The notes: a model not told the origin generated them from the sequence alone. A stretch of DNA of 64,000 nt from DATLGB01 sp964242305 (GCA_964242305.1 CAXTBB010000013.1:1-64000), one strand, 5' to 3'; shown: positions 41,972 to 51,411, counted from the first letter of the stretch. Program-made: numbers and translations.

Positions 41972-42142
41972 CTAGTAGCGACTAGTGAAATGCCACACGA
42001 TGCGCAGTCCGCATGCCACGCACCCAATCGCAATAACGAGCGGTACGGCAGCGTCGGCGAGGCGCACTATTGCCGGGCCAGCGGAGTCCAGGACGGCCAG
42101 CAGCACAATGCAGCCGACGAGCCACGCGGCGGCGCGACTCAC
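41972..42142 (-). CDS. small membrane protein
   Basis: The 56-residue product, mostly hydrophobic, has two probable membrane helices (AAAWLVGCIVLLAVLDSAG and DAAVPLVIAIGCVACGL). GTG at 42142 overlaps the stop of the upstream 70-residue membrane protein. It is the last of three genes in a short minus-strand operon in the mobile element. Function unknown. Confidence 0.6.
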   Translation of the reverse strand: MSRAAAWLVGCIVLLAVLDSAGPAIVRLADAAVPLVIAIGCVACGLRIVWHFTSRY

Positions 42143-42351
42143 GACCGCTGTTCCGTGGCCCGGCCTTCGATGACCTCTCCCGCACGGGCCGCAGCGAACA
42201 TCGCGTGAAGCGTCTGTCGCTCCATGTCGGCAATCGCCTGCGACGAACGATCCTGTTCGGACGGCTGCTGACCGAGCAGCTCCAGCAGGGCCGACCAGAT
42301 CAGGAAAGACAGCAGTAGCTGCCCGACCGAGATCGCAACGAGTAGCCACAT
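42139..42351 (-). CDS. small membrane protein with cytosolic tail
   Basis: The 70-residue protein starts with one long membrane helix (MWLLVAISVGQLLLSFLIW), followed by a polar tail of about 45 residues rich in Gln, Arg and Ala. It lies between the 101-residue gene (3 nt apart) and the 56-residue membrane gene (4-nt overlap). The trio could be element-specific surface or transfer accessories, but no family is recognised. Confidence 0.6.
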   Translation of the reverse strand: MWLLVAISVGQLLLSFLIWSALLELLGQQPSEQDRSSQAIADMERQTLHAMFAAARAGEVIEGRATEQRS

Positions 42352-42354
42352 GGC

Positions 42355-42660
42355 TCAGACCCGCCGGCCGACGCCCAGCACGACACCGGCCATACCGGCG
42401 CAGCCGGCATCCGCCAGATGGCGCAGCCGCTGCTCGGCATGCGGCGCCTGCGTGATGAGCAGGCTCTCCATAGCCGAAACGTGAGCCGTTGCCAGCAGCG
42501 CCGTCTCGGTGACCTGAGCGATGGCCTCGACCTTGGCTTCCTCCTGCGCCGAGATGGTCTGGCCGTAGGCGCGGGCTTTGATGATCTCGCGCGAGGCGCG
42601 GCGCTCTGGCGAGAACGCGCCCTGTGGCGCCAGTGCTGCTCGTACGGGGAGGTTGGACAC
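42355..42660 (-). CDS. hypothetical helical protein
   Basis: The 101-residue protein is mainly helical (REIIKARAYGQTISAQEEAK and VEAIAQVTETALLATAHV), with a C-terminal small-residue stretch AGCAGMAGVVLGVGRRV that may touch membrane. GTG start at 42660; AAAGGT lies upstream. It leads a three-gene minus-strand operon and is divergent from the XRE-NBR1 gene, with 108 nt between them, which must hold both promoters. Confidence 0.6.
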   Translation of the reverse strand: MSNLPVRAALAPQGAFSPERRASREIIKARAYGQTISAQEEAKVEAIAQVTETALLATAHVSAMESLLITQAPHAEQRLRHLADAGCAGMAGVVLGVGRRV

Positions 42661-42768
42661 GGTGGGACCTTTCGAGTTGTGGCCTCGGATTGGGCCAGAA
42701 CCGCAGCGTCCGGCACTCCGTGGTTATTGACCAAGCTGCAATCCGAGAAGCGGGTATCCCGCCAATAG

Positions 42769-43446
42769 ATGCCGCGCCCGCGACTGCCGCCGCACCTGGT
42801 CCCTCGCCAACCTCGGACGGTGCTGGCCTGGACGATGCAGAAGACCCGCTTGGCGCACGGCTGGACAGGCAAAGCAGTGGCCGAGGGCTTCGGCTGTAGT
42901 CCGGCCCACATATCCCGAGTCGAACAGGGCCACACACGCCCCAGCCGCGCCTTGGTGCAGTTCTACGAACAGGCCTTCGCGGCTGACGGCCTCCTGCTGT
43001 CGCTTCTGGAGGTGGTGGATCACAATGCGGAGCAAGAGCGCCGTCGCGAGGGAGGGCATCGTCCTCCAGCCATCCTGAAAGCAGATCCAGCCGACGCCTC
43101 CGAGTTCGTGGACGACACCATCCCTCACGGCAGCCAGACGCAGCCCGGGCAGATCTTCACGAAGACCTGGCGCATCCGCAATGCCGGCACCGTGTCCTGG
43201 GTCGATCGCAAACTCGAGCGGCAAGGCCCGCTGACTGGACCCGGTCTGATCACGAGCCCGCGGTACCTACATGTGCCCGACACCATGCCAGGCGAGACCG
43301 TGGCAATAGAGGCGGAGTTGAAGGCCCCGACCTACGACTGTTCGAGCATCGCGTACTTCAAGATGGTCGACCCTGAAGGGCGGCTCTGCTTCCCGGAGAG
43401 CTATCAGCTGGGGCTGGATGTCCTCTTGGCGACTCGAGGCGGATAG
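42769..43446 (+). CDS. XRE-family HTH protein fused to NBR1-type Ig-like domain
   Basis: The 225-residue protein has an N-terminal HTH (about 18-65: MQKTRLAHGWTGKAVAEGFG, HISRVEQGH) joined to an Ig-like domain (about 113-222) with DTIPHGSQTQPGQIF, KTWRIRNAGTVSW and the late YFKMVDPEG. This last pattern is that of the domain next to BRCA1 (NBR1). HTH-NBR1 fusions exist in actinobacteria. The Ig domain may bind a ligand or partner, so a sensing transcription factor is inferred. Target unknown. Confidence 0.8.
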   Translation: MPRPRLPPHLVPRQPRTVLAWTMQKTRLAHGWTGKAVAEGFGCSPAHISRVEQGHTRPSRALVQFYEQAFAADGLLLSLLEVVDHNAEQERRREGGHRPPAILKADPADASEFVDDTIPHGSQTQPGQIFTKTWRIRNAGTVSWVDRKLERQGPLTGPGLITSPRYLHVPDTMPGETVAIEAELKAPTYDCSSIAYFKMVDPEGRLCFPESYQLGLDVLLATRGG

Positions 43447-43604
43447 CCACAGTGCTGCTGTTTGAAACGGGCTTCCCAGCGTGGTCGGCTTGGGACCGGC
43501 GTCGACGTGGCGACCTTCAGCACTCGTTGAAAGCCGACTTGCTATTTAGGAGTTAGGACCCTTCGCCGACCCACGAAGCGGAGGCATAGAAATACACTGC
43601 CTCG

Positions 43605-44774
43605 ATGCGATTGACCCCGCCGCCCCGCGGACTCTTTGCCAAAGGCGTGGACCTGTCCACCTTCGGCTCCCGCCTGATTGCTACTGGCACGTGCGGCACG
43701 CTGGCGTCAACCACTCAAGAGATTCGGATCGGCCAGCAGGCTCCGAGCTGGAGACTCGAATTCGGCGGTGACGCCGAGACATCTCGCATCACGCAATTGA
43801 CCCTTGCTACTGACTATCTGGAAGGTCGTATTACAGCTATCGGCGAGCAGCGCGACATTGTTCGGGTGCGTCACGTGCTCCCGTACGGCATCAACTTGAA
43901 ATTCGGCGCATCACTCGCCGCGGAGTTTCCCCTCTCACTCATCGCACAGCACCGAAGAGGCCTAATCGAAGCACACTACGACAGGCCGGACGAGTTCTTT
44001 CTTACCTTCCTTGACCACCGGCATCAACTGTATAGTCAGGGACATTTCTCAGACGGCTTGTCTAGCGACCTAGAAAATGCAAGCGAGCGGAAACTCGAAA
44101 AGATCGCTTCAGAGTTTCGAAAAGTTGGCGCAACACGTATATTGGATGTCGGGTGTGGCTGGGGCGGCGTGACAACCTTCCTAGCGCGCGAGTTCGATGT
44201 CACCGCGCTCACATTGGGTCGTCGCTCCTACGAATTCACATGTGCCCGTCTAGACGCCGCGGGACTCTCTGCCACCGTCGAATTGTGCGACGTGCTGAAC
44301 TTTCACACTCAGTCGCCGTTTGACGGCGTTGTCATGCTTGGCGTGCTTGAGCACAACCCGAACTATCGGCGTCTATTCGGTCACGTATCGAGAGTGACCC
44401 ACCCTCGTAGTCGCATATACATTGACTGCGCAAGCTCATACTCTCGTTTCGCAATAAATCCATTCATCCGCCAGAGGATCTGGCCCGGGACGCACGGGTT
44501 CGTCGATGTGCCATCGATGTTAGCTCACGCGCAAAATCAAGGGTTCGCTGTAGTAGAGCTGACGAATGAGACAAAAGACTATGCCCAAACTATGACGGTG
44601 TGGGCGGATCGCTTCGTCGCGCAAAAGCAGACCATCCGACGGTTCGTACAAGAAGCCGACTATCGCGCATTCGAGATGTACCTTTTTGGCGGAGAAGAAG
44701 CCCTGCGGAACGGCCCGTTGAGTGCGCATCATTGTGTGCTCGACCGTTCGTTAGGACGCGGGGATCAACCCTAA
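43605..44774 (+). CDS. cyclopropane-fatty-acid-synthase-like methyltransferase
   Basis: The 389-residue SAM enzyme belongs to the CMAS/Cfa group: HYDRPDEFFLTFLD, LYSQGHF, a Lys/Glu-rich helix, and SAM motif I LDVGCGWGG. It typically adds a methylene to unsaturated lipids, though other substrates exist. The N-terminal 120 residues are beta-rich as in Cfa. Stop TAA overlaps the next ATG (TAATG), so translation is coupled. Codon usage is less GC-rich than in the core genes. Confidence 0.8.
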   Translation: MRLTPPPRGLFAKGVDLSTFGSRLIATGTCGTLASTTQEIRIGQQAPSWRLEFGGDAETSRITQLTLATDYLEGRITAIGEQRDIVRVRHVLPYGINLKFGASLAAEFPLSLIAQHRRGLIEAHYDRPDEFFLTFLDHRHQLYSQGHFSDGLSSDLENASERKLEKIASEFRKVGATRILDVGCGWGGVTTFLAREFDVTALTLGRRSYEFTCARLDAAGLSATVELCDVLNFHTQSPFDGVVMLGVLEHNPNYRRLFGHVSRVTHPRSRIYIDCASSYSRFAINPFIRQRIWPGTHGFVDVPSMLAHAQNQGFAVVELTNETKDYAQTMTVWADRFVAQKQTIRRFVQEADYRAFEMYLFGGEEALRNGPLSAHHCVLDRSLGRGDQP

Positions 44775-45952
44775 TGCAACAACAAGCTCTTGAGCCACGA
44801 GCGATTGCCGCCCTCTTTGGACGGCCATCACGGGTTCTACAGTTCCTGCGACTTGACGGCTTGACTCCCGTACAACGCATCTGCGTGTTGGCAACATCGT
44901 ACCTGTTTCTACTCATCGTTGGTACGTCAGTCGAGAACACTGTGTTCGGGCAGGGGAGCACGGCGATTGGTGTCGCCCTACGGCACGACCCGTGGAAAGC
45001 GGGACAGTCACTCGCGTTTCCACTGGTGGCGGACCCGGTCAGTCTGCTGGCGGTCTTGGCAGCTCTACTGACGCCGCTGATCCTCTTCGGGCAGGTCGAT
45101 GCGATTGAGGAGTTGGTGCCTGTTCATCAAGAAAATATCGAGTATCGCACCAAAGACGTCGATTGGTCAGGCGTTGACCGCGCCACTGCTCGGGCCAACA
45201 AGCAATTCGCGGCCATCGGAACATGGTGGGGAAGTCTGGCCTGCCTCGCCGTAGCGATGTCGCTCGTGCTGCCGCTCTTGGCGCTCGCTCGTGCCAAGGG
45301 CCCACTTGGGCAGTTTCAGCCAGATCACGTATCGCCCGGGCGCTGGCATGAAGCTGTGAATGATGCTTGGTGGGCGAACTCGTTCAGCTCCCATCCGCTC
45401 GGCTACCTGTTACTAGACGCGGCCGGGGTACTTCTGTACTACACCGTTGTCAAGCAGCTGGCGATGGGGGCTGTCGTAACTGACTGGCTCGCCGCTTCTG
45501 GAAAGGCGAGCTTTGGTAGGTTTCCGAACCTGGCGTTTAATAGCGACGGGTACTGGGGCATGGGAGTTGTACGCCGACTATTTCAGTGGACGTATGCGTC
45601 GGCAGTGTTGCATCTCATCCTAAGCCTACTCGTAATCACACTGTGGCTACCGGTGGGTAGGGCAACGCTCATCGTGGCGGCCGTCATTGTCGTCGGCGAC
45701 GGGCTGTTTGTGATGTACCCGACTATTCTGACCTTGAGAGAGGTTGCAATCGAGCGACGTGCCTACGTCGCTTACTTGAGAGCGCAATACCTATCCGGTG
45801 GCAGTGGTGATAGAGATCCCAGCGAAGCAATCGAGCAGGTGTGGCAACGGCCCATGCTCCCGTTTCGACTGAGATCCTCAGCTTCGGCGGTCATTCTATA
45901 CCTGCTCATCCCTACCGCCGTCGCGGTGATCAGCGACCGACTCGGAAAATAG
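44774..45952 (+). CDS. polytopic membrane protein of unknown function
   Basis: The 392-residue protein has about seven membrane segments, near 33-51, 84-105, 150-172, 206-228, 266-290, 294-312 and 372-388. There are loops of conserved-looking polar residues (VPVHQENIEYRTKDVDW and RQWxx-like patches). No known transporter or enzyme signature is visible. It is coupled to the CMAS-like gene by TAATG overlap. The ATG is preferred over a 58-residue upstream extension antisense to nothing and overlapping the methyltransferase. Confidence 0.75.
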   Translation: MQQQALEPRAIAALFGRPSRVLQFLRLDGLTPVQRICVLATSYLFLLIVGTSVENTVFGQGSTAIGVALRHDPWKAGQSLAFPLVADPVSLLAVLAALLTPLILFGQVDAIEELVPVHQENIEYRTKDVDWSGVDRATARANKQFAAIGTWWGSLACLAVAMSLVLPLLALARAKGPLGQFQPDHVSPGRWHEAVNDAWWANSFSSHPLGYLLLDAAGVLLYYTVVKQLAMGAVVTDWLAASGKASFGRFPNLAFNSDGYWGMGVVRRLFQWTYASAVLHLILSLLVITLWLPVGRATLIVAAVIVVGDGLFVMYPTILTLREVAIERRAYVAYLRAQYLSGGSGDRDPSEAIEQVWQRPMLPFRLRSSASAVILYLLIPTAVAVISDRLGK

Positions 45953-46040
45953 GCTCAACCCGATGTCGTGCACGGCGCCCGGCCCTTGAGCGCCCACGGT
46001 AGCATTTGCCGAGTCCGGTGCCGCCACGTATCATGTTCTC

Positions 46041-46985
46041 GTGAGAACCGTCGATCCCGATAGCGCCTATTGGCCCTTTGATGTTGATCGCGAGATTGCT
46101 CGTTGTGATCTCGTGGAGGAGAAGCTTGTATGGGCCTCCTCTTCGAGGCAACATCTCCCACCTCTGACAGTCATGACGCGGCATCGGCAAGGTCGCAAGT
46201 GCACAGTCTTTGTTGCTGGACTCAATGGAAGATGGGCGACCTGGTTGCCCTTTCTGCGGGCGATGGCAACTCTTGACGTGGACCCCGGTGCAGTTTTCAT
46301 CCTTGACTTCAGCGCTACGCGGTTTCCTTCGACCATGCCTGATCTTGATGACGTCTGTAGGCACGTACTCTCATTTGTTTCTGCCGCCGGGTATGACGAG
46401 CTCGACGTCGTCGGCCATTCGACTGGAGGGTGCCTCGCGACCTTCATGGCAACGCTTTCGAGCGAGAACGTTCAAGTTGCAAATCTATTCTCAGTCAGTG
46501 GCGTGTTTGTCAGTCTTTTCGACGCTGCGCATCTTTCCCTGGTGACATCATTGCACTCTTCCCGTGGTGCAAAGAGTCTTGCCAAGCTGCGTCTGATGGC
46601 AAACGCCGGCCCAGTGACCGTCCTTGGCCTCCGCGCCGTCACCCAGTCAGATGCGCTGGCTCGGAGTGTTCTGGCTGGCTTTTACGCGCATCCGGACAGC
46701 GTGCCCTCGAGTACGTTGAAGAGCACTGTCCGCTCATTCGATATTGACACAGTCAGGGATACTCTCGACATCGGGTATGCATACGATTACCGGGACGTCT
46801 ATCCGCGGGTGCTCGCTACCGTGCGGTTAGTGGTAGGCGATGGTGACCCACTGGTAACGGCAGAGGATGCGCGGAAGGCTGAAGACCTTGTGCCCAAACT
46901 GTCTGCGTATCTGCTGAGAGACACCGGGCATTTTGCACAGCTTGAACGTCCGATAGAGACCGTCAAACAGTTCTATCTGAACTAG
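46041..46985 (+). CDS. alpha/beta hydrolase
   Basis: The 314-residue protein has an alpha/beta hydrolase core: FVAGLNGRWATW as the oxyanion region, nucleophile elbow VVGHSTGGCLATF with Ser, the acid strand LVVGDGDPLVTA, and catalytic His in RDTGHFAQLERP. The N-terminal 50 residues (before TVFVAGLN) are unusual. GTG start. It is 88 nt downstream of the membrane gene and on the same strand, so a three-gene cassette is likely. Substrate unknown, possibly an acyl or lipid ester. Confidence 0.8.
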   Translation: MRTVDPDSAYWPFDVDREIARCDLVEEKLVWASSSRQHLPPLTVMTRHRQGRKCTVFVAGLNGRWATWLPFLRAMATLDVDPGAVFILDFSATRFPSTMPDLDDVCRHVLSFVSAAGYDELDVVGHSTGGCLATFMATLSSENVQVANLFSVSGVFVSLFDAAHLSLVTSLHSSRGAKSLAKLRLMANAGPVTVLGLRAVTQSDALARSVLAGFYAHPDSVPSSTLKSTVRSFDIDTVRDTLDIGYAYDYRDVYPRVLATVRLVVGDGDPLVTAEDARKAEDLVPKLSAYLLRDTGHFAQLERPIETVKQFYLN

Positions 46986-47093
46986 GATTCGGTTGAGCAC
47001 GGAGTATTGACCGAGCTATCCGAGTTGTACTCCCGATCTACAGAGCCCCGGCGAGGCGGCAGCTTGCTGCCGAATGAAACGAGTCCGCGCGCT

Positions 47094-48218
47094 TCAGAGC
47101 GATGACAGAAGCAATTCGCCGATGGCTGAGCCAAGCGGCAGTGGTACGGCATTGCCGATCTGTCTCGCAATGGAACTCTTGGAACCAACCCATTGGTAGT
47201 CGTCGGGGAAGCCTTGGACTCTCGCGGCCTCGTGGTGTGTCAGAGCCCGGTTCTCGGAGGGATGCAGATAGCGTCCCTTCTCCGGCTTGTAGAACTCGGT
47301 TCGAATGGTTACCGACGGCTTGTCCCACGACAACCTGCCCATTACGTCGGTAGATCCTCCGGTGTGGTCGAGCCAGCACGGGGAAAGCAGATGGCGAGGA
47401 ATATCGAATCGGTTTCCCCCGGCGGGTATGTGCGCGATCCGCTCCAGTGAGACCTGCTCGTAATGACGTGTCAGGTGCAGTTCATCACTCCTGAAGCCAC
47501 CGGGAAGATATTTGTCGGCGAACTCGATCCGTTGATCTGGAAGCGTGATACGCCGAACTCTCCGAGGTAACCCGGCCAGCGCTTGCTTGACGGTGAGCCA
47601 TTCGGGTTTCTGCCGAGTGGCGACCGGGAACCCGGGAAAAGCCAGATCGCGATGGTGGCCGATCAGGACCACCCGTCTGCGTATCTGAGCGGCCCCGTAA
47701 TCGGCGGCGTTCAGGATCGCAGCTTGGAAGGTGTAAGCGCCGAGTTGCCGTCTCGGCTCGCACTGCTGTCGAAAGCGCTTGTACTGCACGGACTTCAAAA
47801 AGGCCGGAACATTCTCTAACACGAAGTACTTCGGCTGAGCCTTACGAATGGTTTCGGCATACCGCAGCCAGAGTTGATTGCGAAGATCCAGGACATCTTG
47901 CTTACCGAGCGCCGAAAAGCCCTGGCACGGAGGACCGCCTATGACGACGTCGGCGGTGGGCACCTCCTCGCACCGCAGCCACTCTTCGATCGGTCCGGCA
48001 TAGACCGTGTCCGCCCCATGGTTGGCGGCGTAAGACGCTGCGGCAGCGGCGTCGGCCTCGACGGCTCGGAGCATCGCGAAGCGGTCTGAAGCGGCCATCA
48101 GTCCAGTGCTGAGGCCTCCAGCGCCGCTGAAAAGGTCGAGAACACCGATCGCGCTTTGCCTGTCCACGCGCGCGAGAATACCCGTCGCGCAGGACGGCAG
48201 CCTCGCAGTCGTGACCAT
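47094..48218 (-). CDS. dcm: DNA (cytosine-5-)-methyltransferase
   Basis: The 374-residue enzyme has the 5mC methyltransferase motifs in order: SAM site DLFSGAGGLSTG, catalytic GGPPCQGFS (Cys98), ENV in FVLENVPAF, QxRxR-like AAQIRRRVVLIG and the closing GNAVP. The target-recognition region lies between. It would protect host DNA for the adjacent Vsr and MORC/Z1 restriction genes. ATG at 48218 is preferred; longer starts at 48263 and 48299 would overlap Vsr. Divergent from Vsr with about 50 nt between starts. Confidence 0.9.
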   Translation of the reverse strand: MVTTARLPSCATGILARVDRQSAIGVLDLFSGAGGLSTGLMAASDRFAMLRAVEADAAAAASYAANHGADTVYAGPIEEWLRCEEVPTADVVIGGPPCQGFSALGKQDVLDLRNQLWLRYAETIRKAQPKYFVLENVPAFLKSVQYKRFRQQCEPRRQLGAYTFQAAILNAADYGAAQIRRRVVLIGHHRDLAFPGFPVATRQKPEWLTVKQALAGLPRRVRRITLPDQRIEFADKYLPGGFRSDELHLTRHYEQVSLERIAHIPAGGNRFDIPRHLLSPCWLDHTGGSTDVMGRLSWDKPSVTIRTEFYKPEKGRYLHPSENRALTHHEAARVQGFPDDYQWVGSKSSIARQIGNAVPLPLGSAIGELLLSSL

Positions 48219-48270
48219 CAACACTTTACCCACGGAGGGCACACCCGAGGGTCGATCTACCATTCCGGAG

Positions 48271-48681
48271 GTGTCGCGCCCGTCAACCGACCCGGCCACC
48301 TCGCTGCGTATGTCCCGCCAACGTCGACGGGATACAACCCCCGAATTGGCGCTACGCCGGCTGCTCCATGGGCGAGGTCTCCGTTACCGCGTAGACCGGC
48401 CGCTCCCAGGCCTGCCGCGTCGACGCGCTGACCTCACGTTCGTTGCCCAGCGCCTGGCGGTCTTTGTCGATGGGTGCTTCTGGCATGGGTGTCCGGAGCA
48501 CAAGACCCTTCCTGCAACGAACGCGGACTGGTGGGCGGCCAAGCTGCAGGACAACGTAAGCCGTGACCGGGCCACGGACGCTCATCTCGCCGAGCTCGGC
48601 TGGAGGGTGCTCCGCGTTTGGGAGCACGAGGCCCCGGACCTCGCTGCCGATCGAATCGAATCAGCGGTCCGAGGCCGGTAG
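48271..48681 (+). CDS. vsr: very short patch repair (Vsr) endonuclease
   Basis: The 136-residue PD-(D/E)XK nuclease has the Vsr pattern TPELALRRLLHGRGLRYRV, RRADLTFVAQRLAVFVDGCFWHGCPEH with catalytic Asp and zinc His/Cys residues, and WRVLRVWEHE. It nicks DNA beside T:G mismatches that arise when 5mC is deaminated, which fits the adjacent 5mC methyltransferase. The GTG at 48271 gives the family length; a GTG at 48211 would overlap dcm. Confidence 0.87.
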   Translation: MSRPSTDPATSLRMSRQRRRDTTPELALRRLLHGRGLRYRVDRPLPGLPRRRADLTFVAQRLAVFVDGCFWHGCPEHKTLPATNADWWAAKLQDNVSRDRATDAHLAELGWRVLRVWEHEAPDLAADRIESAVRGR

Positions 48682-48883
48682 TGGCGGGGCCACACGTCAA
48701 GAGCATGTGGTAGTAATCCAGACCAATGGCTTCGCCACTCCCGACCGCGTCGGACTGCGGCGAGAGCGCGCATACGGACGTTCCCGCGGCTCTCGGTTGC
48801 GGATCTAGACTTTCACGACCCGACCGGGCGCCGGCACGTCAAGCCGTAGGGCCGCGCCGGTAGTCAAGGTCCGGAGGGTTCGA

Positions 48884-50392
48884 GTGATCGTTGAGACAGA
48901 CGATGTTGTCAAGCGCATCAAGCTTGCGCCGGACGCTGGCCTAGTCAAGAGTCTCGGCGCAAATCACACGCTTGAGTCGGCCATCGCCGACCTCGTCGAC
49001 AACAGCATCGACGCTGGCGCATCTCGGGTCGCGATCCGCCTGTTGACTCAGGAGGATCGCCTTGCGCAGGTTGAAGTAATAGATGACGGGCACGGGATGG
49101 ATGGCGACGTTATCGATGACGCAATGACGATCGGATACCAACGCGACTACCACGCTACCGATCTCGGCAACTTCGGCATGGGCTTGAAGGCGGCGTCGTT
49201 CGGACACAGCGACGTCCTCACAGTCTTATCCATGTCGTCGGATAAGCCCGCTGTCGGAAGACGAATCCGACGGGCTGACTTTTCAAGAGACTTCACGTGC
49301 GAGGTTCTCGCGTCTCGGGCAGCCATCGAAGCTGCCGGTACCCGCGAGCAGATCCTTGGCACCGCCATTGGAACATCGGTGATCTGGTCTGACGTTCGCA
49401 ACGTTTACCGGGGTAACGACGCAACCGAGGCGCAGGGTTGGCTTTCGATCAGAGAGTCGGCGTTGCGAGCTCATCTTGGCGTCACGTTTCACCGGCTGCT
49501 TTCGGCCGACCGACTTCGCGTCTTCGTGCTAATCGATGACGTAGAAGAAGCGTTCACCACCAACGGAGTCCCCGTGCTCCCCATCGACCCTTTCGGCTAT
49601 CCGCAGTCAGGCCATCCGGACTACCCAAAGGACCTAGTTGCCAGAGCTGGCCACACCAGCGTCCGCCTTGCTTGTCACGTATGGCCAGCCCGTTCTGACA
49701 TCACGGGATTTCGCATCGGTACCAAGACTGGTCAGCACTTCCAGGGGTTCTACATCTACCGGCACGACCGTCTGCTCCAGGTCGGCGGCTGGTCGGACAC
49801 CGCGAACCCGAGCCCGTCTAGACAGTTGGCACGTGTGGTTCTCGAGGACGCCGAAGCGATCGGATCGTTCGTCACCATGAATCCGGAAAAGAGCGGTCTC
49901 AAATTCGAAGCGGTATTCCACGATGCCGTCGGGCATGGTGCCGCAAGCGACGGGACGACCTTCATCGACTACCTGCAAATCGCCGAGTCGGTGTTCGCTG
50001 AAGGCAACCGGCGCAAGCGTCGTCGTAAACCGGTGATCAGGCCGGACAAAGGCTTCGCTCCCAGCGTCAAGAAGCGAATCGGCAACGAGCTGCCGTTTAT
50101 CGAGGGCGATTCCATGGACGTCAAGTGGAAACGGCTCCCGACCAGCGAGTTCCTTGACGTCGATCTGGTCACCAAGACGCTGTGGCTCAATAGTCGCCAC
50201 AGGGCGCTCTTCGCGCCACATGGAGGAAGCCTGAACGATGCTCCAATGCTCAAGGCAATCATGTTCTTGCTCACGCATCACGTATTCGAGGGACAAGTCC
50301 TTGGCGCGCGTGACAAGGACGAAATCGCCCTGTGGAAGAGCGTGCTTGAGACGGCCGTCGAAGCTGAAGCGCACTGGCACAGCGAGGATTGA
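48884..50392 (+). CDS. MORC-type GHKL ATPase of a restriction system
   Basis: The 502-residue protein has a GHKL ATPase module: N-box ADLVDNSIDA (35-44), G1 box IDDGHGMDG (66-74) and lid/G2 GNFGMGLKAASFG (95-107). This is the MutL/MORC-like subgroup described in bacterial restriction systems. It probably clamps and moves along DNA in an ATP-dependent way. GTG start with GGAGG 6 nt before it. Stop overlaps or abuts the PD-(D/E)XK gene. Confidence 0.85.
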   Translation: MIVETDDVVKRIKLAPDAGLVKSLGANHTLESAIADLVDNSIDAGASRVAIRLLTQEDRLAQVEVIDDGHGMDGDVIDDAMTIGYQRDYHATDLGNFGMGLKAASFGHSDVLTVLSMSSDKPAVGRRIRRADFSRDFTCEVLASRAAIEAAGTREQILGTAIGTSVIWSDVRNVYRGNDATEAQGWLSIRESALRAHLGVTFHRLLSADRLRVFVLIDDVEEAFTTNGVPVLPIDPFGYPQSGHPDYPKDLVARAGHTSVRLACHVWPARSDITGFRIGTKTGQHFQGFYIYRHDRLLQVGGWSDTANPSPSRQLARVVLEDAEAIGSFVTMNPEKSGLKFEAVFHDAVGHGAASDGTTFIDYLQIAESVFAEGNRRKRRRKPVIRPDKGFAPSVKKRIGNELPFIEGDSMDVKWKRLPTSEFLDVDLVTKTLWLNSRHRALFAPHGGSLNDAPMLKAIMFLLTHHVFEGQVLGARDKDEIALWKSVLETAVEAEAHWHSED

Positions 50393-50409
50393 GGCGGCCG
50401 CGAATCGCC

Positions 50410-51411
50410 ATGGCCGACTCGCCGGGAGATGGACGACACCTCACCGTGGCAACGCTCCACGAACTGTGGAAATCGGGTGTTCCGATCGTGCTCCCGATCG
50501 ACGGTGCGCCGGCGTGTCGGCTCGAATTGGATCCCCAGCTTGGTCTGATCCGACTCCTAACCGCCCATCAGACGCCTGAACCGGACGTTGCCAAGCTCAA
50601 GAATGTCCAGTTCCGGGCCGTCGTCTCAGGCGGCGAAGAAGTGGCGGAACTCAGCGTTCGGACCGGGGACGACGTCTACGCCGCATACGGTCTCCTCGCT
50701 TCCATAGCGGACGACCTCCAAGTCGAGCAGGAGTCGCTCGCAGCATCTGTCGCAGGAGCAGTCGCTCGTCACCGCACGATGCTTGTCTCGCTTGGGGGAC
50801 TCACTCTTGAGAACGAAATCGGGCTGGTTGGCGAGCTTCTCTTCCTGGAGTTCTTGATCGGAGCCGTTGGTGCCGAGCTGGCTGTGTCTACGTGGCACGG
50901 ACCGCTGTCCGAAGAGCACGATTTCCTATTCGACGATGTCCACATTGAGGTCAAGACCACGGCCGGCGAGCAGCGTAAGCATAAGATCAACGGCGTCGCT
51001 CAACTTGTGCCCATTCCCGGCGTGCCCCTCAGTCTGCTCTCCATCCAGCTCACTCGAAGTGCTGGGACCACTGGTCGGACCCTCCCAGAGCTGGTGGACG
51101 CGGTGCGTGGAGCTGTCGGAGGCCACTTGGTCCGCCTCGACGCGCTCCTCGCCTCATCCGGCTGGCTCGCTGAGGAGGCCGATCTGTACTCCACCCGCTG
51201 GGCTTTCCGCACTCCGCCCCGTGCGTTTGCCGTGGAGAGCGACTTCCCAGCGATAACGGCCGAGCGTCTTGCTCCGGTGGTGCCGAATTTTCCACTTGTC
51301 TCAGAGGTGTCGTACAAGATCGACCTAACGAGCTTCACCTCTGACAGTGTGCCCGGCGTACTTGCTGGCTTCATAGCTATTCCAGGGGAAGCGGACTATG
51401 ACAGTGCATGA
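50410..51411 (+). CDS. PD-(D/E)XK motif protein
   Basis: The 333-residue protein has a nuclease-like core: conserved GLVGELLFLEFL (138-149), then EHDFLFDDVHIEVKTT, where Asp171 and Glu180/Lys182 fit the PD-(D/E)XK metal site. This family is nearly always encoded between the MORC ATPase and the Z1 helicase. ATG at 50410 was chosen; a TTG at 50389 overlaps the ATPase stop. The gene overlaps the Z1 gene by 14 nt. Confidence 0.85.
   Translation: MADSPGDGRHLTVATLHELWKSGVPIVLPIDGAPACRLELDPQLGLIRLLTAHQTPEPDVAKLKNVQFRAVVSGGEEVAELSVRTGDDVYAAYGLLASIADDLQVEQESLAASVAGAVARHRTMLVSLGGLTLENEIGLVGELLFLEFLIGAVGAELAVSTWHGPLSEEHDFLFDDVHIEVKTTAGEQRKHKINGVAQLVPIPGVPLSLLSIQLTRSAGTTGRTLPELVDAVRGAVGGHLVRLDALLASSGWLAEEADLYSTRWAFRTPPRAFAVESDFPAITAERLAPVVPNFPLVSEVSYKIDLTSFTSDSVPGVLAGFIAIPGEADYDSA

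Noticed and set aside
47102..47819. Plus-strand frames within the dcm gene
   Set aside because: They are short, lack good starts and are antisense to strongly conserved methyltransferase motifs.
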